Both the position numbers and the translations under genes were made by a program. This document shows, piece after piece, positions 1-7,480 of a DNA stretch of 19,115 bases. The DNA is taken from NCBI GenBank assembly GCA_035544835.1, contig DASZZV010000108.1, positions 1-19,115 of the forward strand, given 5' to 3'. Every line of letters starts with the position of its first letter. Position 1 is the stretch's first letter. This DNA is from DASZZV01 sp035544835 (GTDB lineage: Bacteria; Acidobacteriota; Thermoanaerobaculia; Gp7-AA8). The notes beneath the pieces were generated by a model. It searched no databases and was not told the origin of the DNA. It saw only the letters and a list, made by a program, of their open reading frames with translations.

Positions 1-730
1 GGGGCCCACCGGCTCCGGTAAGACGACCACGCTGTATGCGGCGCTGAGCGAGATCAAGAACGACGAAGACAAGATCATCACCATCGAAGACCCGGTGGAA
101 TACCAAGTCAAGGGCATTACGCAGATTCCGGTCAACGAGAAGAAGGGGCTGACATTCGCCCGAGGGCTGCGGGCGATTCTGCGGCATGACCCGGACAAGA
201 TCATGGTCGGCGAGATCCGCGACGAGGAGACGGCGGCGATTGCCGTGCAGTCGGCGCTCACGGGTCACCTCGTCTTCACGACCGTTCACGCCAACAACGT
301 CGTCGATGTTCTGGGGCGCTTTCTGAACATGAAGGTGGACCTCTACAACTTCGTCTCGGCGCTGAACTGCGTACTGGCGCAGCGACTCGTTCGAAAGATC
401 TGCGAACACTGCCGCCATGAGATTCATCCTTCGGCGACGGCCATTACCGAGTCGGGACTTCCCGCCGACTTCTCCGGCAAAACCTTCTATGAAGGGGCCG
501 GCTGTATCGAATGCAACGGCACGGGGTATCATGGCCGGCTCGCGATCGCCGAGTTGCTCGACCTGTCGGATCGAATCCGGACGATGATTCTCGAGCGGCG
601 CCCGGCGTCAGAAATCAAGAAGGCGGCAAAAGAGGAGGGGATGCTCTTCCTCCGCGAAACCGCGATCAAGAAGGTGCTCGAAGGGATGACCACGTTGCGC
701 GAAATCAACAAGGTCACCTTCGTCGACTAG
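1..730 (+). CDS. gspE: GspE/PilB-type secretion/pilus assembly ATPase, C-terminal part (5' end outside window)
   Basis: This is the motor ATPase of a type II secretion or type IV pilus-like machine. It acts on the cytoplasmic face of the inner membrane. The visible 242 residues are in frame from base 2 and begin exactly at the Walker A motif (GPTGSGKTTT), so the N-terminal domains and start codon lie upstream. The family signatures follow in order: the Asp box around EDPVEY, the Walker B region IMVGEIRDEET, the His box TGHLVFTTVHANN, and a tetracysteine zinc site (CEHC at visible residues 134-137, CIEC at 168-171) followed by the conserved GTGYHGR. The protein stops at TAG 728-730, and the next gene begins 3 bases later. 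GspE and PilB cannot be separated with certainty from this fragment. Pseudopilins and a secretin downstream favour a type II secretion-like role. Family assignment is very sure. Confidence 0.95.
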   Translation, partial: GPTGSGKTTTLYAALSEIKNDEDKIITIEDPVEYQVKGITQIPVNEKKGLTFARGLRAILRHDPDKIMVGEIRDEETAAIAVQSALTGHLVFTTVHANNVVDVLGRFLNMKVDLYNFVSALNCVLAQRLVRKICEHCRHEIHPSATAITESGLPADFSGKTFYEGAGCIECNGTGYHGRLAIAELLDLSDRIRTMILERRPASEIKKAAKEEGMLFLRETAIKKVLEGMTTLREINKVTFVD

Positions 731-733
731 TCC

Positions 734-1633
734 ATGGCCAAATCCTTTCCACCAGACGTACTCGTCTTCGATTCGGAGTCTCTGCTCCACGCCCGTCTCG
801 GTCGTGGCCGAAAGAACCCGCAGATCGTTCATGTGAAGCGCTATCTCTTCCCCGGGACGGTCTTCGCCAGCGGCGCAGTGACTCCGTCGCTGACCGATCC
901 GGTACGGCTGGACGATGTCATCAGACGTGTGAAAATCGATAACGGAGGTCAGCTCAATCAGGTGGTCGTGCTTCTTCCCGACGCCTGGTTCCGCATCAAC
1001 CTGCTGACGCTCCCCACGCTCCCGCCGTCGCGCACCGAGGCCGATCAGGTCATTCGATGGACGCTGAAGAAGAGTCTCCCTATCGACTCTGCAGCCCTTC
1101 GTGTCGCCTACAACGTCATCAACCGTAACGGAACCGGAGTGAAGAGCCTGGTGATCTCGGCGCTCGAGACCACGCTGAGTGGCATCGAGGGCGTTCTTCG
1201 AAACGCGGGAATCCAGGTCAGTGTCATCGAGTCGGTGGGCCTCAATATCTGGAACGCCATCTCAGTGAGACAGCAAGCCGGCCGCGGGCGACTGCTGCTG
1301 CTGGTTCGTGAGGACGACTTCACGACGGCCGTGTTCGACGGCGACACTCCCCTGTTCATCCGTTCGCGAAGTCTCTCCGGAGACCGAAAACTGATTCAGG
1401 AGATCAAGCTCTCAGCTTCGTATCTCCAGGGCATCCTCCAGAACACAAAAATCGAGGAGTGTTTCGTCGCTGGGAATCGCCTCGATCCAGCCATGCTCGC
1501 TGCGGTGGGAGAGGAATTCGGAGCGCCGGTTCGAAGAGCCTCGCTCGCTGACTTCGCTGATATCGGACCAGGTCTGGACACCGCCGGCGCAGACTCCGAG
1601 CTCATCGCCTGCGCGGGAGTGTACGCCGAGTGA
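734..1633 (+). CDS. pilM: PilM/GspL-like actin-fold platform protein
   Basis: A 299-residue protein placed between the assembly ATPase and PilN/PilO-like genes, which is the conserved position of PilM (type IV pili) or GspL cytoplasmic domain (type II secretion). It would be a cytoplasmic actin-like protein linking the ATPase to the inner-membrane PilN/PilO pair. In the sequence I see no transmembrane segment. The segment around residues 95-125 (RTEADQVIRWTLKKSLPID) resembles the PilM region in which Glu/Arg-rich helices precede a 'xxLPxD' stretch. A hydrophobic strand at about 189-194 (RLLLLV), followed by a short acidic turn, fits the ATPase-fold core. Similarity to PilM is distant, so position carries much of the call. 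Its stop overlaps the next start by 4 bases (GTGA). Confidence 0.75.
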   Translation: MAKSFPPDVLVFDSESLLHARLGRGRKNPQIVHVKRYLFPGTVFASGAVTPSLTDPVRLDDVIRRVKIDNGGQLNQVVVLLPDAWFRINLLTLPTLPPSRTEADQVIRWTLKKSLPIDSAALRVAYNVINRNGTGVKSLVISALETTLSGIEGVLRNAGIQVSVIESVGLNIWNAISVRQQAGRGRLLLLVREDDFTTAVFDGDTPLFIRSRSLSGDRKLIQEIKLSASYLQGILQNTKIEECFVAGNRLDPAMLAAVGEEFGAPVRRASLADFADIGPGLDTAGADSELIACAGVYAE

Positions 1634-2208
1634 AGACGCTGCATCTGAACCTGGCCGGGGAACCTTACCGGAATTACCGCCCCGTCTACATCGTCGCCGC
1701 AATCATGGCTGTTCTCTCGGCGCTTCTCATCCTCGTCAACGCAACAACGGCCTGGCGCTACATGGTCGACACGAAGGAAACGCGGGCGCGAATCGCCGAT
1801 CTGGAGCGGCAGACCGCCGAAGAACAGGGAGCCACACGCACCGTGGAAGAATCCCTTCGGGGAGTGAACATCGGCGCCATCAACGCGCAGGCCGCCTTCG
1901 TGAACTCCAAAATCAAGGAACGGGCTTTCTCCTGGAGCGACCTGCTCGATCAGCTGGAAAGAGTCGTCCCCACCCAGGTTCGGTTCCTCTCACTCGCACC
2001 GAGCCTCAACAAGCAGGGCAACATCTCGCTGACCCTCAGCTGCGTCTCCAAGACGCCGGACGGAATGCTCCAATTTCTGAACAAACTTTTCGCCGATCCT
2101 CACTTCCGAAACCCCTTTCCGAACGGCGAGGCTATTCAGGGCGACGGAACGAGAGCATTCACGATCACCACTGAGTACCTTCCCGACGGACGCGAGGTGA
2201 TCCGGTGA
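1630..2208 (+). CDS. pilN: PilN-like inner-membrane platform protein
   Basis: A 192-residue bitopic membrane protein of the PilN family (fimbrial assembly). It would pair with PilO and bind PilM through its cytoplasmic N-terminus. The N-terminus begins KTLHLNLAGEPYRN, matching the short conserved PilN N-terminal peptide (..INLL..P.R). It is followed by one hydrophobic segment (about residues 18-40), a coiled-coil-like stretch (about 48-75), and a periplasmic ferredoxin-like part containing SDLLDQLERVVPTQVRFLSL, a typical PilN signature. The start is GTG at 1630, overlapping the preceding TGA by 4 bases. It is coupled to the next gene by another 4-base GTGA overlap. Family call is good; whether it serves pili or secretion is not shown. 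Confidence 0.85.
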   Translation: MKTLHLNLAGEPYRNYRPVYIVAAIMAVLSALLILVNATTAWRYMVDTKETRARIADLERQTAEEQGATRTVEESLRGVNIGAINAQAAFVNSKIKERAFSWSDLLDQLERVVPTQVRFLSLAPSLNKQGNISLTLSCVSKTPDGMLQFLNKLFADPHFRNPFPNGEAIQGDGTRAFTITTEYLPDGREVIR

Positions 2209-2810
2209 TCTGGCGAGAAAAAAAGAAGCTGCTGATCCCGATCGCCATCCTGTTGCTGATCAACATCTTTTTCTTTTTGACCTACCGCGTTCGCTACGCC
2301 GAGCGTGTCCGCGAGCTTCACGGACGGCTCGATACGGCGAAGGCGTCGCTGCAGCATGCCCGCGCCGAGCATAAGGCCCGGCAGGCCGAGCTGTCCGGCT
2401 ACAAAGACGTCCTCAAAAGCATCGACACGATCTACAGCACCTGGTGGTCGACGCCCGAACGCCGACTGACGCGTCTCATCGTCGAAGTGCGCGCCCTGAC
2501 CGCGAGGAGCGACCTGAAGGAGCCCCCCAGCACTACCTACGAGCCGTCCGTGTCGCAGAAGAAAGACTTCGCGACCTCGGTGGTCGGAGTCTCCTTTGCG
2601 GTGGTGGGAAGCTACTCCAATGTACGAAAGCTGATCAACCTGCTGGAGCTGTCGAAGCAGTTTCTGATCGTCGACAGAATCTCCTTGAACAACTCCGGCG
2701 AGGTCGGCTCGCAGACCCCGTTGCAGTTGGATATCCATCTCAAAACGATCTTTTCTGATCGACGAGCAGATGCGGCCGGAAATCGAGCCGCAGGCGGGAG
2801 TCAGATGTGA
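2205..2810 (+). CDS. pilO: PilO-like inner-membrane platform protein
   Basis: A 201-residue protein with a short basic N-terminus (WREKKK), one transmembrane helix (about residues 9-26, rich in I, L and F), a coiled-coil stretch (about 30-75) and a periplasmic alpha/beta domain. This is the architecture of PilO and of the GspM periplasmic region. Position directly after PilN and overlapping it by 4 bases (GTG inside GTGA) supports the call. The region VGVSFAVVGSYSNVRKLINLLE is the usual PilO motif before the last beta strands. The C-terminal 20 or so residues are polar and low in hydrophobic content. It probably forms a heterodimer with the PilN-like product. Its stop overlaps the ATG of the next gene by one base (TGATG). 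Confidence 0.83.
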   Translation: MIWREKKKLLIPIAILLLINIFFFLTYRVRYAERVRELHGRLDTAKASLQHARAEHKARQAELSGYKDVLKSIDTIYSTWWSTPERRLTRLIVEVRALTARSDLKEPPSTTYEPSVSQKKDFATSVVGVSFAVVGSYSNVRKLINLLELSKQFLIVDRISLNNSGEVGSQTPLQLDIHLKTIFSDRRADAAGNRAAGGSQM

Positions 2811-3454
2811 TGGGCGCCTGGCGAAAATTAGCGGCGGCATCAGTTGCTTTGATGATCCTCGGTTTCGCTGCCTGCGGTGACGTAGTGCCGCCGCCGGCTA
2901 AGCCCGATACGCTCGAGGATGAGGCAACGCCACGTCCATCCGCCACCAAGCCGCGTCCGGCCGCGGTCGGAGGCCTGCAGCAGATCCGAACCGATCTGCT
3001 GGATCCGGTGCCTTCGTACCATCGAAGCAGCCATAATATTTTTGCCTTCGTGGAGCCACCACCTCCCAAACCGCCAGCTCCGCCAAAACCAACACCGCCT
3101 CCGCCGGACACAGACAAGGACGGCATTCCTGATTTCCGCGACAATTGCGTGAGCGTGTTCAACCCCGACCAGCTCGATATCGATCACAACGGGATCGGCG
3201 CGGCCTGTCAGGAGGGGAAGGAGACTCCACCTCCGCCACTGCCGCCGGCCTTCACCTATAAATACCTCGGCAACTTCGGCCCCGCGAATCGCCAACTGGC
3301 CACTTTCGCCTCCGGCGATGAGGTACTGAACGTCCGAGTCGGGCAGACCTTTGGAAATCAGTTCATCCTCAGGAACATCGGGGTCGAATCGGTCGATATC
3401 GGCTTCGTCGGATTCCCTCCGGATCAGACCAAGCGAATTGCGGTTGGGCAGTAA
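2810..3454 (+). CDS. PilP-like lipoprotein with inserted thrombospondin type-3 repeat
   Basis: A 214-residue predicted lipoprotein. The start chosen is ATG 2810, which overlaps the PilO stop as TGATG; a GTG at 2807 would add one residue. The signal peptide is followed by an imperfect lipobox FAAC with Cys at residue 22. The middle has an 'RSSHNIFAF' box and a proline-rich linker. The C-terminal part (about 149-214, FTYKYLGNFGP... GNQFILRNIGVESVDIGFVGF) has the small beta-domain pattern of PilP/GspC homology regions, which in those families contact the secretin. Inside the proline linker lies a TSP3-type calcium-binding motif (about residues 100-134): DTDKDGIPDFRDNC, then NPDQLDIDHNGIG and a second Cys. 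The two Cys could form a disulfide. The TSP3 match is seen directly; the PilP role is inferred from position and fold pattern. Confidence 0.8.
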   Translation: MGAWRKLAAASVALMILGFAACGDVVPPPAKPDTLEDEATPRPSATKPRPAAVGGLQQIRTDLLDPVPSYHRSSHNIFAFVEPPPPKPPAPPKPTPPPPDTDKDGIPDFRDNCVSVFNPDQLDIDHNGIGAACQEGKETPPPPLPPAFTYKYLGNFGPANRQLATFASGDEVLNVRVGQTFGNQFILRNIGVESVDIGFVGFPPDQTKRIAVGQ

Positions 3455-3483
3455 AGTGACGTTTTGAAGAGCAAGGGCGTCTG

Positions 3484-5868
3484 ATGACTGACGTGACAAA
3501 TCTGATGAGAACGAGCCTGATGAGACCTACGAAAATTGCAACGATGTTTCTGCTGTCGGCTTGGCTGCTGTCCTGCACGACCTACAAGGCGTACGAGAAG
3601 GGAGCGGAAGCTGAGAAGTTGAAGAACTGGGATGGCGCGGTCCAAGCCTACAGCAAGGCGTTGGAGATCGACCCTGACAACATCCGTTACAGGATCGCTC
3701 TGGAACGCGCCCGCCTCTCAGCATCGCAGGCTCACTTCGAGAAGGGCAACGCGCTCCGGGCGGCGAGACAATACGACCTGGCTGCTCTCGAGCTCGAGAT
3801 GACGGTAAAGCTCGACCCCACCAACCAATACGCGGCCGTGGAGCTCGCCAAGACCGTCAACGACCTTCGGGAAGCGCAGCGGGCACTCGACCACAACACG
3901 GTCGACGAGATGAAGAAGCGCGCCAAAATCACCAAGGCGCAGCCGCCTCAGCTCAACCCCGCTTCCGAGGAGCCGATCTCGCTGCAGTTTCCGCGCGACA
4001 CCCCCGTCAAAGACATCTACCGAGCCCTCGGGAACGCTTTCGGCATCAACATCCTGTTCGATGCCGGCGTCAAAGACGACCGCATGGCCATCGAGCTCCA
4101 TGACGTGACGGCTCAGCAGGCCCTCGAGCGGGTCATGCAACAGGCCAATCACTTCTACAAAGTGCTCGACCCCAAGACCATCATCGTCGTACCCGACAAC
4201 CCGCAATCGCGTCGTGACTACGAGGATCTCGTCATCCAGACTTTCTATCTCTCCAACGGAGACGCCGAGCAGGTTACGAACGTGGTCCGCACCATGATCG
4301 AGGCGCGCAACGTCTTCCCGCTCAAGGCGCTCAATGCCATCACCATTCGTGACACGCGCGACAAGGTCCTCATCGCCGAGAAGATCATCGAAGCGAACGA
4401 CAAAGCCAAAGCGGAAGTCGTGGTCGATGTCGAGTTACTGCAGCTCGACGTAGCGAAGGCGCGAGAGATCGGCGCTGAGTTGACCAGTTACAAGATCGGA
4501 GCATCGCTGTTCAAGGGGGGCGCACCCGTGCCCGCTCTTGGCCTCAGTCCGCGAGGATTTCGCGAGATCATGCCGAGCAGCGACCTCAATTTCACCATCC
4601 CCGGCGCTACGTACAGCTTCTTGAAGAGCAACTCCAACGCCACGCTTCTCGCCAAACCGCAGCTGCGCATTTCTGAAGGCGAGAAAGCAAGCCTGCACAT
4701 CGGATCTCGCGTGCCCGTCCCCAGCACCTCCACAATAATCGCCGGCGGGGGAACTCAAGTTCCCATCACGTCATTCACATACCAGGACATCGGGATCAAG
4801 ATCTCGCTCGAGCCGAGGGTCCATCACAACCGGGAAGTCACCCTCAAGCTCACGGTCGAGGTATCAAATATCGTGTCGCAGGGTACACGTGAGAACGAAG
4901 GTCCAACCATTGGCACGCGGACCATCGAATCGACGATCCGGCTGAAGGACGGAGAGACCAATTTCCTGGCCGGGCTTATCCGTCGCGATGACTCCACCGC
5001 TGTCACGACTTTTCCCTTCCTCGGCGACATTCCGATCCTTGGGCGGATCTTCAACAAAGACAAAAAGAACTTTCAGAACACCGACGTCGTCCTCACGATG
5101 ACGCCGCACATCATCCGCATCCCCGACATCACCGAGGATGATCTCGCTCCGATGTGGGTCGGCACGCAGAACAATCTGACGTTCCGCGGAGTCTCCCCTC
5201 GCATCGAATCTGCGGCCGGAACGGGCGATCCTTTCGTCGGTACCCTTCGTACCGAGGGCGTCGACACCTCCGACGTGGATGCCGCCATCGCGGACGTTCC
5301 GCCGCCGCCGAACGCCGCTCCCCTCAAACCGGCAGTCGATCTGCCTTCAGGCTTGCCGCACGATCCGTTCCGGGACGTTCCACCACCGCCACCGACTCCG
5401 CCGTCCACACCAGGCGCGCAGCAGAAGACCAAAGCAGCATCGCAGTATGCGATCAATGCCTCGCCGCGTATCGCTCCTCAGCCGATCAACCTCTCCATCA
5501 AACCGGGTGAAGAGAAGATGTGGCCGGTGATAGGCATGGACCTCGATGGACTCACGACGACGGAGATGCGGCTGAGCTATGACCCGCAGATTCTGAATAT
5601 CTCGGCGGTGAGCATTGGCACAGGGTTCATCACCAACGTCACCACGCCACCAGCCGTTACGGTCAACCCCAACACCGGCACGATCAAGATCACATCGAGC
5701 GACGGAAAGTCGCTGGCCTTCAACAGCGGCGGAGAGCTGCTGGTACTCAGGGTCCGCGGCGTCATGCCCGGTGACGGCGTTCTCACCTTCGACAAGCCAG
5801 TCCTCGTGAACGCCAAGGGCGAGCCGGTACAGGCCGCAATCGCCGGAGGGCGCAGCAAGGTCGAATGA
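3484..5868 (+). CDS. gspD: Lipoprotein secretin with TPR, STN, secretin and cohesin-like domains
   Basis: The outer-membrane gate of the machine, 794 residues. It has a lipoprotein signal with lipobox LLSC (Cys31). Two TPR units follow (about 36-125), then an STN/N0-like domain (about 163-238), an N1-like domain (about 250-308) and the secretin core (about 315-545). The core ends in the hallmark TTFPFLGDIPILGRIF and DVVLTMTPHIIR. A proline-rich linker (about 600-650) leads to a C-terminal cohesin-type beta domain (about 665-790, with MDLDGLTTTEMRLSYDP and a GELLVLRVRG strand). Start ATG 3484 has a good Shine-Dalgarno (AAGGG 3473-3477). In-frame ATGs at 3505 and 3520 also exist, and the last gives a tidier 19-residue signal. 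TPRs could aid self-assembly in place of a pilotin (inference). The cohesin domain is unusual for classical GspD or PilQ. Confidence 0.93.
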   Translation: MTDVTNLMRTSLMRPTKIATMFLLSAWLLSCTTYKAYEKGAEAEKLKNWDGAVQAYSKALEIDPDNIRYRIALERARLSASQAHFEKGNALRAARQYDLAALELEMTVKLDPTNQYAAVELAKTVNDLREAQRALDHNTVDEMKKRAKITKAQPPQLNPASEEPISLQFPRDTPVKDIYRALGNAFGINILFDAGVKDDRMAIELHDVTAQQALERVMQQANHFYKVLDPKTIIVVPDNPQSRRDYEDLVIQTFYLSNGDAEQVTNVVRTMIEARNVFPLKALNAITIRDTRDKVLIAEKIIEANDKAKAEVVVDVELLQLDVAKAREIGAELTSYKIGASLFKGGAPVPALGLSPRGFREIMPSSDLNFTIPGATYSFLKSNSNATLLAKPQLRISEGEKASLHIGSRVPVPSTSTIIAGGGTQVPITSFTYQDIGIKISLEPRVHHNREVTLKLTVEVSNIVSQGTRENEGPTIGTRTIESTIRLKDGETNFLAGLIRRDDSTAVTTFPFLGDIPILGRIFNKDKKNFQNTDVVLTMTPHIIRIPDITEDDLAPMWVGTQNNLTFRGVSPRIESAAGTGDPFVGTLRTEGVDTSDVDAAIADVPPPPNAAPLKPAVDLPSGLPHDPFRDVPPPPPTPPSTPGAQQKTKAASQYAINASPRIAPQPINLSIKPGEEKMWPVIGMDLDGLTTTEMRLSYDPQILNISAVSIGTGFITNVTTPPAVTVNPNTGTIKITSSDGKSLAFNSGGELLVLRVRGVMPGDGVLTFDKPVLVNAKGEPVQAAIAGGRSKVE

Positions 5869-6335
5869 TGTCGGGAACGCGCCAGAAGGGATTCACCCTC
5901 GCCGAGCTGTTGACGGTCGTAGCGATCATCGGGCTGCTGGCAGCGATGGTCGTTCCCGTGGCCCGTCTCGGGCTCCGGCGCCAGCGCGAGATTGAGCTAC
6001 GCGAGCGGATTCGAAAGATCACCGACGCCGTCGATCGATTTCACGACCTCAAGATGAAGGGTCAGATCAAAGACATCATGACTACCAAGCAGGGCGACTA
6101 TCCCGATGATCTCGACCAGCTAATCAAAGGCGTCGAGACCCTGGACGGGAAGAAAGTGAAGTTCCTCCGGGAGCGCGACCTCATGGATCCGATGACGGGG
6201 GAGAAGCAATGGTTTACTCGATCCAACACCGACGACTTCGATTCCATCTCGTCGAACAACGACAACGTCTTCGACGTGCATTCGAAGTCGACCCAGCTCT
6301 CACTCGACGGAAAGACGAGATACAACGAATGGTGA
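5865..6335 (+). CDS. Type II secretion/type IV pilus-like pseudopilin
   Basis: A 156-residue prepilin-like protein. It has a short leader ending in Lys-Gly, then the class III cleavage context KG/FTLAELL (cleavage after Gly9), and a hydrophobic helix (about residues 10-32) with Glu at mature position 5. A prepilin peptidase of the GspO/PilD type should process it. The globular part contains DPMTGEKQW and ends in RYNEW, features shared by the two following pseudopilins and typical of the GspG-like group. Its ATG overlaps the secretin stop (ATGA); an alternative ATG at 5868 would remove one residue. It is a likely pseudopilus subunit; which Gsp letter applies is uncertain. Confidence 0.9.
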   Translation: MMSGTRQKGFTLAELLTVVAIIGLLAAMVVPVARLGLRRQREIELRERIRKITDAVDRFHDLKMKGQIKDIMTTKQGDYPDDLDQLIKGVETLDGKKVKFLRERDLMDPMTGEKQWFTRSNTDDFDSISSNNDNVFDVHSKSTQLSLDGKTRYNEW

Positions 6336-6793
6336 GCGTGCAAGGGCGTCAGGACGAGCGCGGCTTCACTCTGATCGAGTTGCTGATCGTCGTGACGATC
6401 ATTGGCATTCTCGCAGGCATTGCCGTCGTGAACGTGAAGTACGCACAGCGAAAGGCCGCCGAGACCGTGCTCAGGGCCGACCTGACGAACTTGCGGAAGG
6501 CCATAGACGACTTCTACGCCGACAAGCAGCGTTATCCGCAAAGCCTCCAGGAGCTCGTCGATGCCCATTACATGCGCCGCATCCCCATCGACCCGATCAC
6601 CAAGAAAGCCGATACCTGGGTCGAAGTCCGTGAAGACGCCGATCCCGATACGGGGAGCCCAGGCGGCGGCTTCGGGGGCGGAAGCAGTACCAACCCGAGT
6701 CTCGATGTACCAACGGGGCCGGGCGTCGCTGACGTGAAGAGTGGTGCCACCGGCGAGACCTTCTCCGACCACATCGCCTACGGGGAGCTCTGA
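6329..6793 (+). CDS. gspG: GspG-like pseudopilin
   Basis: A 154-residue prepilin with leader MVSVQGRQDERG and the best-conserved N-terminal helix of the three, G/FTLIELLIVVTIIGILAG, cleaved after Gly12 with Glu at mature +5. The segment DLTNLRKAIDDFYADKQRYPQSLQELV and the following DPITKKADTW are typical of GspG, the major type II pseudopilin. A glycine-rich loop (about residues 110-122) precedes the C-terminus. The start at ATG 6329 lies in ATGGTGA, overlapping the previous stop; GTG 6332 is an alternative. The open frame extends 40 codons upstream to 6209, but that region would place foreign sequence before the leader, so it is rejected. Confidence 0.9.
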   Translation: MVSVQGRQDERGFTLIELLIVVTIIGILAGIAVVNVKYAQRKAAETVLRADLTNLRKAIDDFYADKQRYPQSLQELVDAHYMRRIPIDPITKKADTWVEVREDADPDTGSPGGGFGGGSSTNPSLDVPTGPGVADVKSGATGETFSDHIAYGEL

Positions 6794-7431
6794 TGAACCG
6801 CGAAGCCCGTCGCGGTGAGCAAGGGTTCACGCTCGCGGCGCTGCTGGTCACGCTGACCATCCTGGCCGTCGTGATCGCCTATACCGTCCCCGTAACCTGG
6901 TCGGACGTGCTGCGCCGCGAACGCGACCGGCAGACGATCTTCGCCATGCGCCAGTACGCCCGGGCCATCGCCGAATTCCAGAGGAAAACCGGTGTCGCGC
7001 CAACCTCCCTGGCCCAGCTCAAGGAACAGAAGAGCCCGCGAATTCTGCGAAACGAGTATCCCGATCCGCTGACCGGAAAAGTCGACTGGATTCTGATTCC
7101 ACCGAACGGCGCTCCCCCTGTGCCGGTTGGACCTCCGCCCAAGAACAAACACGGCCGGAACCGGCTTACCATCATAACTGATGCTGCATCAAGTAGTTAC
7201 GTCGGGCCATTCACCGGGGTCCGCCCTCCCGTGCAAGGCAATTCGTTTATTTCCTTGAGAGGGATCGACCGCTATGAGCTGTGGTCCTTCACGACCATCG
7301 ACCTGCTGACCGAGGCGAATGGGGGGGTGCTTCCGCCGACCGGAATGCCGCCTGGCGGCGGGCCCGGCAGTACTCCTGGTTTCGGAATGCCTCCTGGCGG
7401 CGGGCCCGGCAGCACTCCGCCCAAGCACTAG
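6793..7431 (+). CDS. Pseudopilin-like protein lacking Glu+5, with Pro/Gly-rich C-terminal repeat
   Basis: A 212-residue protein with a prepilin leader (MNREARRGEQG) and cleavage context G/FTLAALL, followed by a hydrophobic helix to about residue 33. Mature position 5 is Ala, not Glu. In T2SS the Glu+5-lacking pseudopilin is GspK, at the fibre tip; this protein is otherwise short and GspG-like (YPDPLTGKVDW), so it is not a clear GspK. The C-terminus has a 42-bp duplication (7342-7383 and 7384-7419) encoding GMPPGGGPGSTP twice. ATG overlaps the previous stop by one base (TGATG). It is the last gene of the operon. Likely a minor or tip pseudopilin (inference). Confidence 0.82.
   Translation: MNREARRGEQGFTLAALLVTLTILAVVIAYTVPVTWSDVLRRERDRQTIFAMRQYARAIAEFQRKTGVAPTSLAQLKEQKSPRILRNEYPDPLTGKVDWILIPPNGAPPVPVGPPPKNKHGRNRLTIITDAASSSYVGPFTGVRPPVQGNSFISLRGIDRYELWSFTTIDLLTEANGGVLPPTGMPPGGGPGSTPGFGMPPGGGPGSTPPKH
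7342..7419 (+). repeat. In-frame 42-bp tandem duplication
   Basis: The unit beginning GGAATGCC at 7342 recurs at 7384 with only a few substitutions. It encodes GMPPGGGPGSTP twice, separated by Gly-Phe, at the C-terminus of the third pseudopilin. The period is a multiple of three, so copy-number change would keep the frame. Confidence 0.85.
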
Positions 7432-7465
7432 CCCCGGATTTCCGCCATTCCCCAGCCCGTTCCGA

Positions 7466-7471
7466 TAGAAT
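7466..7471 (+). promoter_or_regulatory. Possible -10 box of the M16 peptidase gene
   Basis: TAGAAT lies 9 bases before the ATG at 7481. It sits in the only gap after the secretion operon. No convincing -35 hexamer and no Shine-Dalgarno are visible (the last bases before ATG are CTCGGCCGA). If used, transcription would begin within a few bases of the start codon, giving a leaderless or nearly leaderless mRNA. Weak evidence, by pattern only. Confidence 0.35.
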
Positions 7472-7480
7472 CTCGGCCGA

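Noticed and set aside
2136..2840. A 234-codon open frame on the minus strand over the PilO-like gene
   Set aside because: It is antisense to a well-supported gene, has no recognisable motif, and such long shadows are common in GC-rich DNA.
6209..6328. Upstream extension of the GspG-like pseudopilin to GTG 6209
   Set aside because: It overlaps the previous gene in another frame and would bury the short prepilin leader; ATG 6329 in an overlapping ATGGTGA is better.
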